Below, one piece after another: positions 62,864-64,000 of a DNA stretch of 64,000 bases. The translations under genes were made by a program, and so were the position numbers. The notes beneath the pieces were generated by a model. It was not told the DNA's origin, did not search any database, and was given only the letters and a program-made list of their open reading frames with translations. The stretch lies in assembly GCA_020633235.1 (NCBI GenBank), contig JACKEA010000002.1, forward strand, positions 1,116,001 through 1,180,000. The letters run 5' to 3'. Numbering within the stretch: position 1 is the first letter of the stretch; the number at the start of each line of letters is the position of its first letter. This DNA comes from Polyangiaceae bacterium (lineage in GTDB: Bacteria > Myxococcota_A > Polyangia > Polyangiales > Polyangiaceae).

Positions 62864-64000
62864 CTATCCCGTGGTCGGCTCCCAGCGCCCCTCGACCACC
62901 GCCCCGTCGATGGTGGTGGCGATCACGCGGCCCACGTCGGCGAAAATGCTCACGAAGGGGACGTTCCACTCCTCCTGCTTCCACACCAGCGTGAAGGGGT
63001 CGGCCTGGGCGGTGTCGTGCAGCCACAGGGCACCGGCGCTGGCGGCCCAGGTACGCCCCGTCACGTCCACCGCCACGGCGGTGAGATCCGGCTCACCGGG
63101 CACCACCAGGTGCTCGAGCTCCTTGTTGCGCACGATGAGCACCCGCCCCGACGAGCCCACCACCACGCCGAGCCCGAGATCCTGCTGCGCTGCGCAGCTC
63201 ATGTAACACTCGGTGTCGTCCGCGGCGAGGCGCTCGACTTCGAACATGAGTGGGCTGTAGATCGCGGCAAAGCCGGCCCCCGCGCGCGAACGTCCGCTGA
63301 TCAGCCAGCGTTCGTCCTCCAGACGCGCGATGCCGGTGACGCTGGAGGCCTTCGACAGCGAGGCGGGCTTCATCCAACGCCGGGCCGCGAGACCGAACAA
63401 GAGCGGGGCTTCGCTGCCGCGCTCGCCGACGAGCACGGCGAGATCCTCGAGCTCGCCGCTCGCGTGGGTGAAGGACACGGCGGAGTCCTCCGCCCGCAAA
63501 ATGCTGGAGAACCCCTCCGGCGAGTAGTGCGCGATGGTGGCGCCGTCCCCTCCCACCAGATACAGGCCTGCGCCCACGCGCTCGGCGAAACGCACGCCAT
63601 AGGGATGCGGAAAACCCCGTACCGGCGCCTCGCCCCACCCGGTTCCGTTCCAGAATGCCAAGCCGCGGCTCGCCGCCGCGAGGCAGCGACCGTCACCGTC
63701 CCAAGCGATGCTGCGGAGCACCCGCTGGTCCCCGGGTTGGTGGCGCACGTGCCAGCCCCAGCCGAAACGCCGAGGGGCAGAGTAGTCCGTGATGCTCTCC
63801 AAGCGCCGCCGCGGCGGCCGCGAGCGGCGTGCGCCGGACCTCAGCGCACGCAGCACGCCGGCGGCGAACTCCCAGGCCGAAGGCGGCCGGTGCCGCGGGT
63901 CGGCGGCGGTTCCCCGCGCCAAGATGCGATCGATGATCGCGCACTCCGCCGGTCGCTCCACGAGCTCCGGGCACAGCGCCTTGCACTCGGTGATGCTGCG
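62864..64000 (-). CDS. C-terminal part of a Ser/Thr kinase with propeller-like domain (partial)
   Basis: Open at the right edge of the window; the frame runs in from position 64000. The first visible residues (CKALCPELVERPAECAIIDRILARGTAADPRHRPPSAWEFAAGVL) look like the end of a Hanks kinase domain, which typically ends in DPxxRPxSA. The remainder is rich in repeats with WDGDGRCLAAASRGLAFWNG, GGDGATIAHYSPEG and VGSSGRVLIVRN, suggesting a beta-propeller sensor. No transmembrane helix is clear. The catalytic part lies outside. Confidence 0.7.
   Translation of the reverse strand, partial: RSITECKALCPELVERPAECAIIDRILARGTAADPRHRPPSAWEFAAGVLRALRSGARRSRPPRRRLESITDYSAPRRFGWGWHVRHQPGDQRVLRSIAWDGDGRCLAAASRGLAFWNGTGWGEAPVRGFPHPYGVRFAERVGAGLYLVGGDGATIAHYSPEGFSSILRAEDSAVSFTHASGELEDLAVLVGERGSEAPLLFGLAARRWMKPASLSKASSVTGIARLEDERWLISGRSRAGAGFAAIYSPLMFEVERLAADDTECYMSCAAQQDLGLGVVVGSSGRVLIVRNKELEHLVVPGEPDLTAVAVDVTGRTWAASAGALWLHDTAQADPFTLVWKQEEWNVPFVSIFADVGRVIATTIDGAVVEGRWEPTTG

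Overview
The window is high-GC DNA with many GTG starts and tightly overlapping reading frames. It carries lipoproteins with Gly-Ala-Ser stalks, sulfatase-modifying-factor (SUMF)-type lipoproteins, Ser/Thr kinases and an FHA protein. Together these suggest a myxobacterium (Myxococcota, probably Polyangia). The taxonomic call is inference; no rRNA or tRNA gene was seen.

Layout. 1-2080: topoisomerase VI subunits A (cut by the window edge) and B. 2173-7283: a complete efflux operon (HlyD-like adaptor, ABC ATPase, ABC-2 permease, TetR regulator, TolC-like channel) with a dyad over the first start codon. 7338-10332: an amidase, an orphan PhnD-like binding lipoprotein and a thioredoxin-fold protein whose first redox cysteine is a UGA codon followed by a SECIS-like hairpin, so probably a selenoprotein. 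10378-30738: a low-oxygen/energy-stress block holding three CBS-domain proteins, four universal stress proteins, a six-gene group 3b [NiFe]-hydrogenase operon, a globin-type sensor kinase, three receiver-containing proteins without DNA-binding output, a lipid-modifying pair, pyruvate:ferredoxin oxidoreductase (nifJ) and its dihydroorotate-dehydrogenase-like partner. Several of these transcription units are preceded by sigma-54-type -24/-12 sequences. 30790-37398: metallophosphoesterase, small envelope proteins, an acyl-CoA dehydrogenase, a SUMF lipoprotein and a frameshifted Cys-rich lipoprotein. 37423-42975: a DUF4143-type ATPase, a tetraheme c-type cytochrome with a periplasmic partner, a second SUMF lipoprotein and a DUF1801 protein. 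43000-45120: a degraded stretch with two multiply frameshifted genes, a 46-bp concentric palindrome and tandem repeats. 45110-52206: alpha/beta-hydrolase lipoprotein, short asparaginase, Ser/Thr kinase, copper-monooxygenase-like lipoprotein, a sigma region-4-only protein and a FolB-cupin fusion. 52240-60871: recC-recB-recD. 60990-64000: FHA protein, M23 peptidase and the C-terminal part of another kinase.

How the central block may work (inference): hydrogenase 3b exchanges electrons between H2 and NAD(P)H, and NifJ links pyruvate oxidation to ferredoxin. CBS and Usp proteins bind adenine nucleotides, and a heme-globin kinase could sense oxygen. This resembles a hypoxia or dormancy regulon, but driven from sigma-54-type promoters. 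No sigma-54 activator (AAA+) is encoded in the window, so the activator would have to lie elsewhere.

A dispersed intergenic repeat (core TTTGTTGGTGCGGCGC and variants) occurs at least six times, often where transcription units end.
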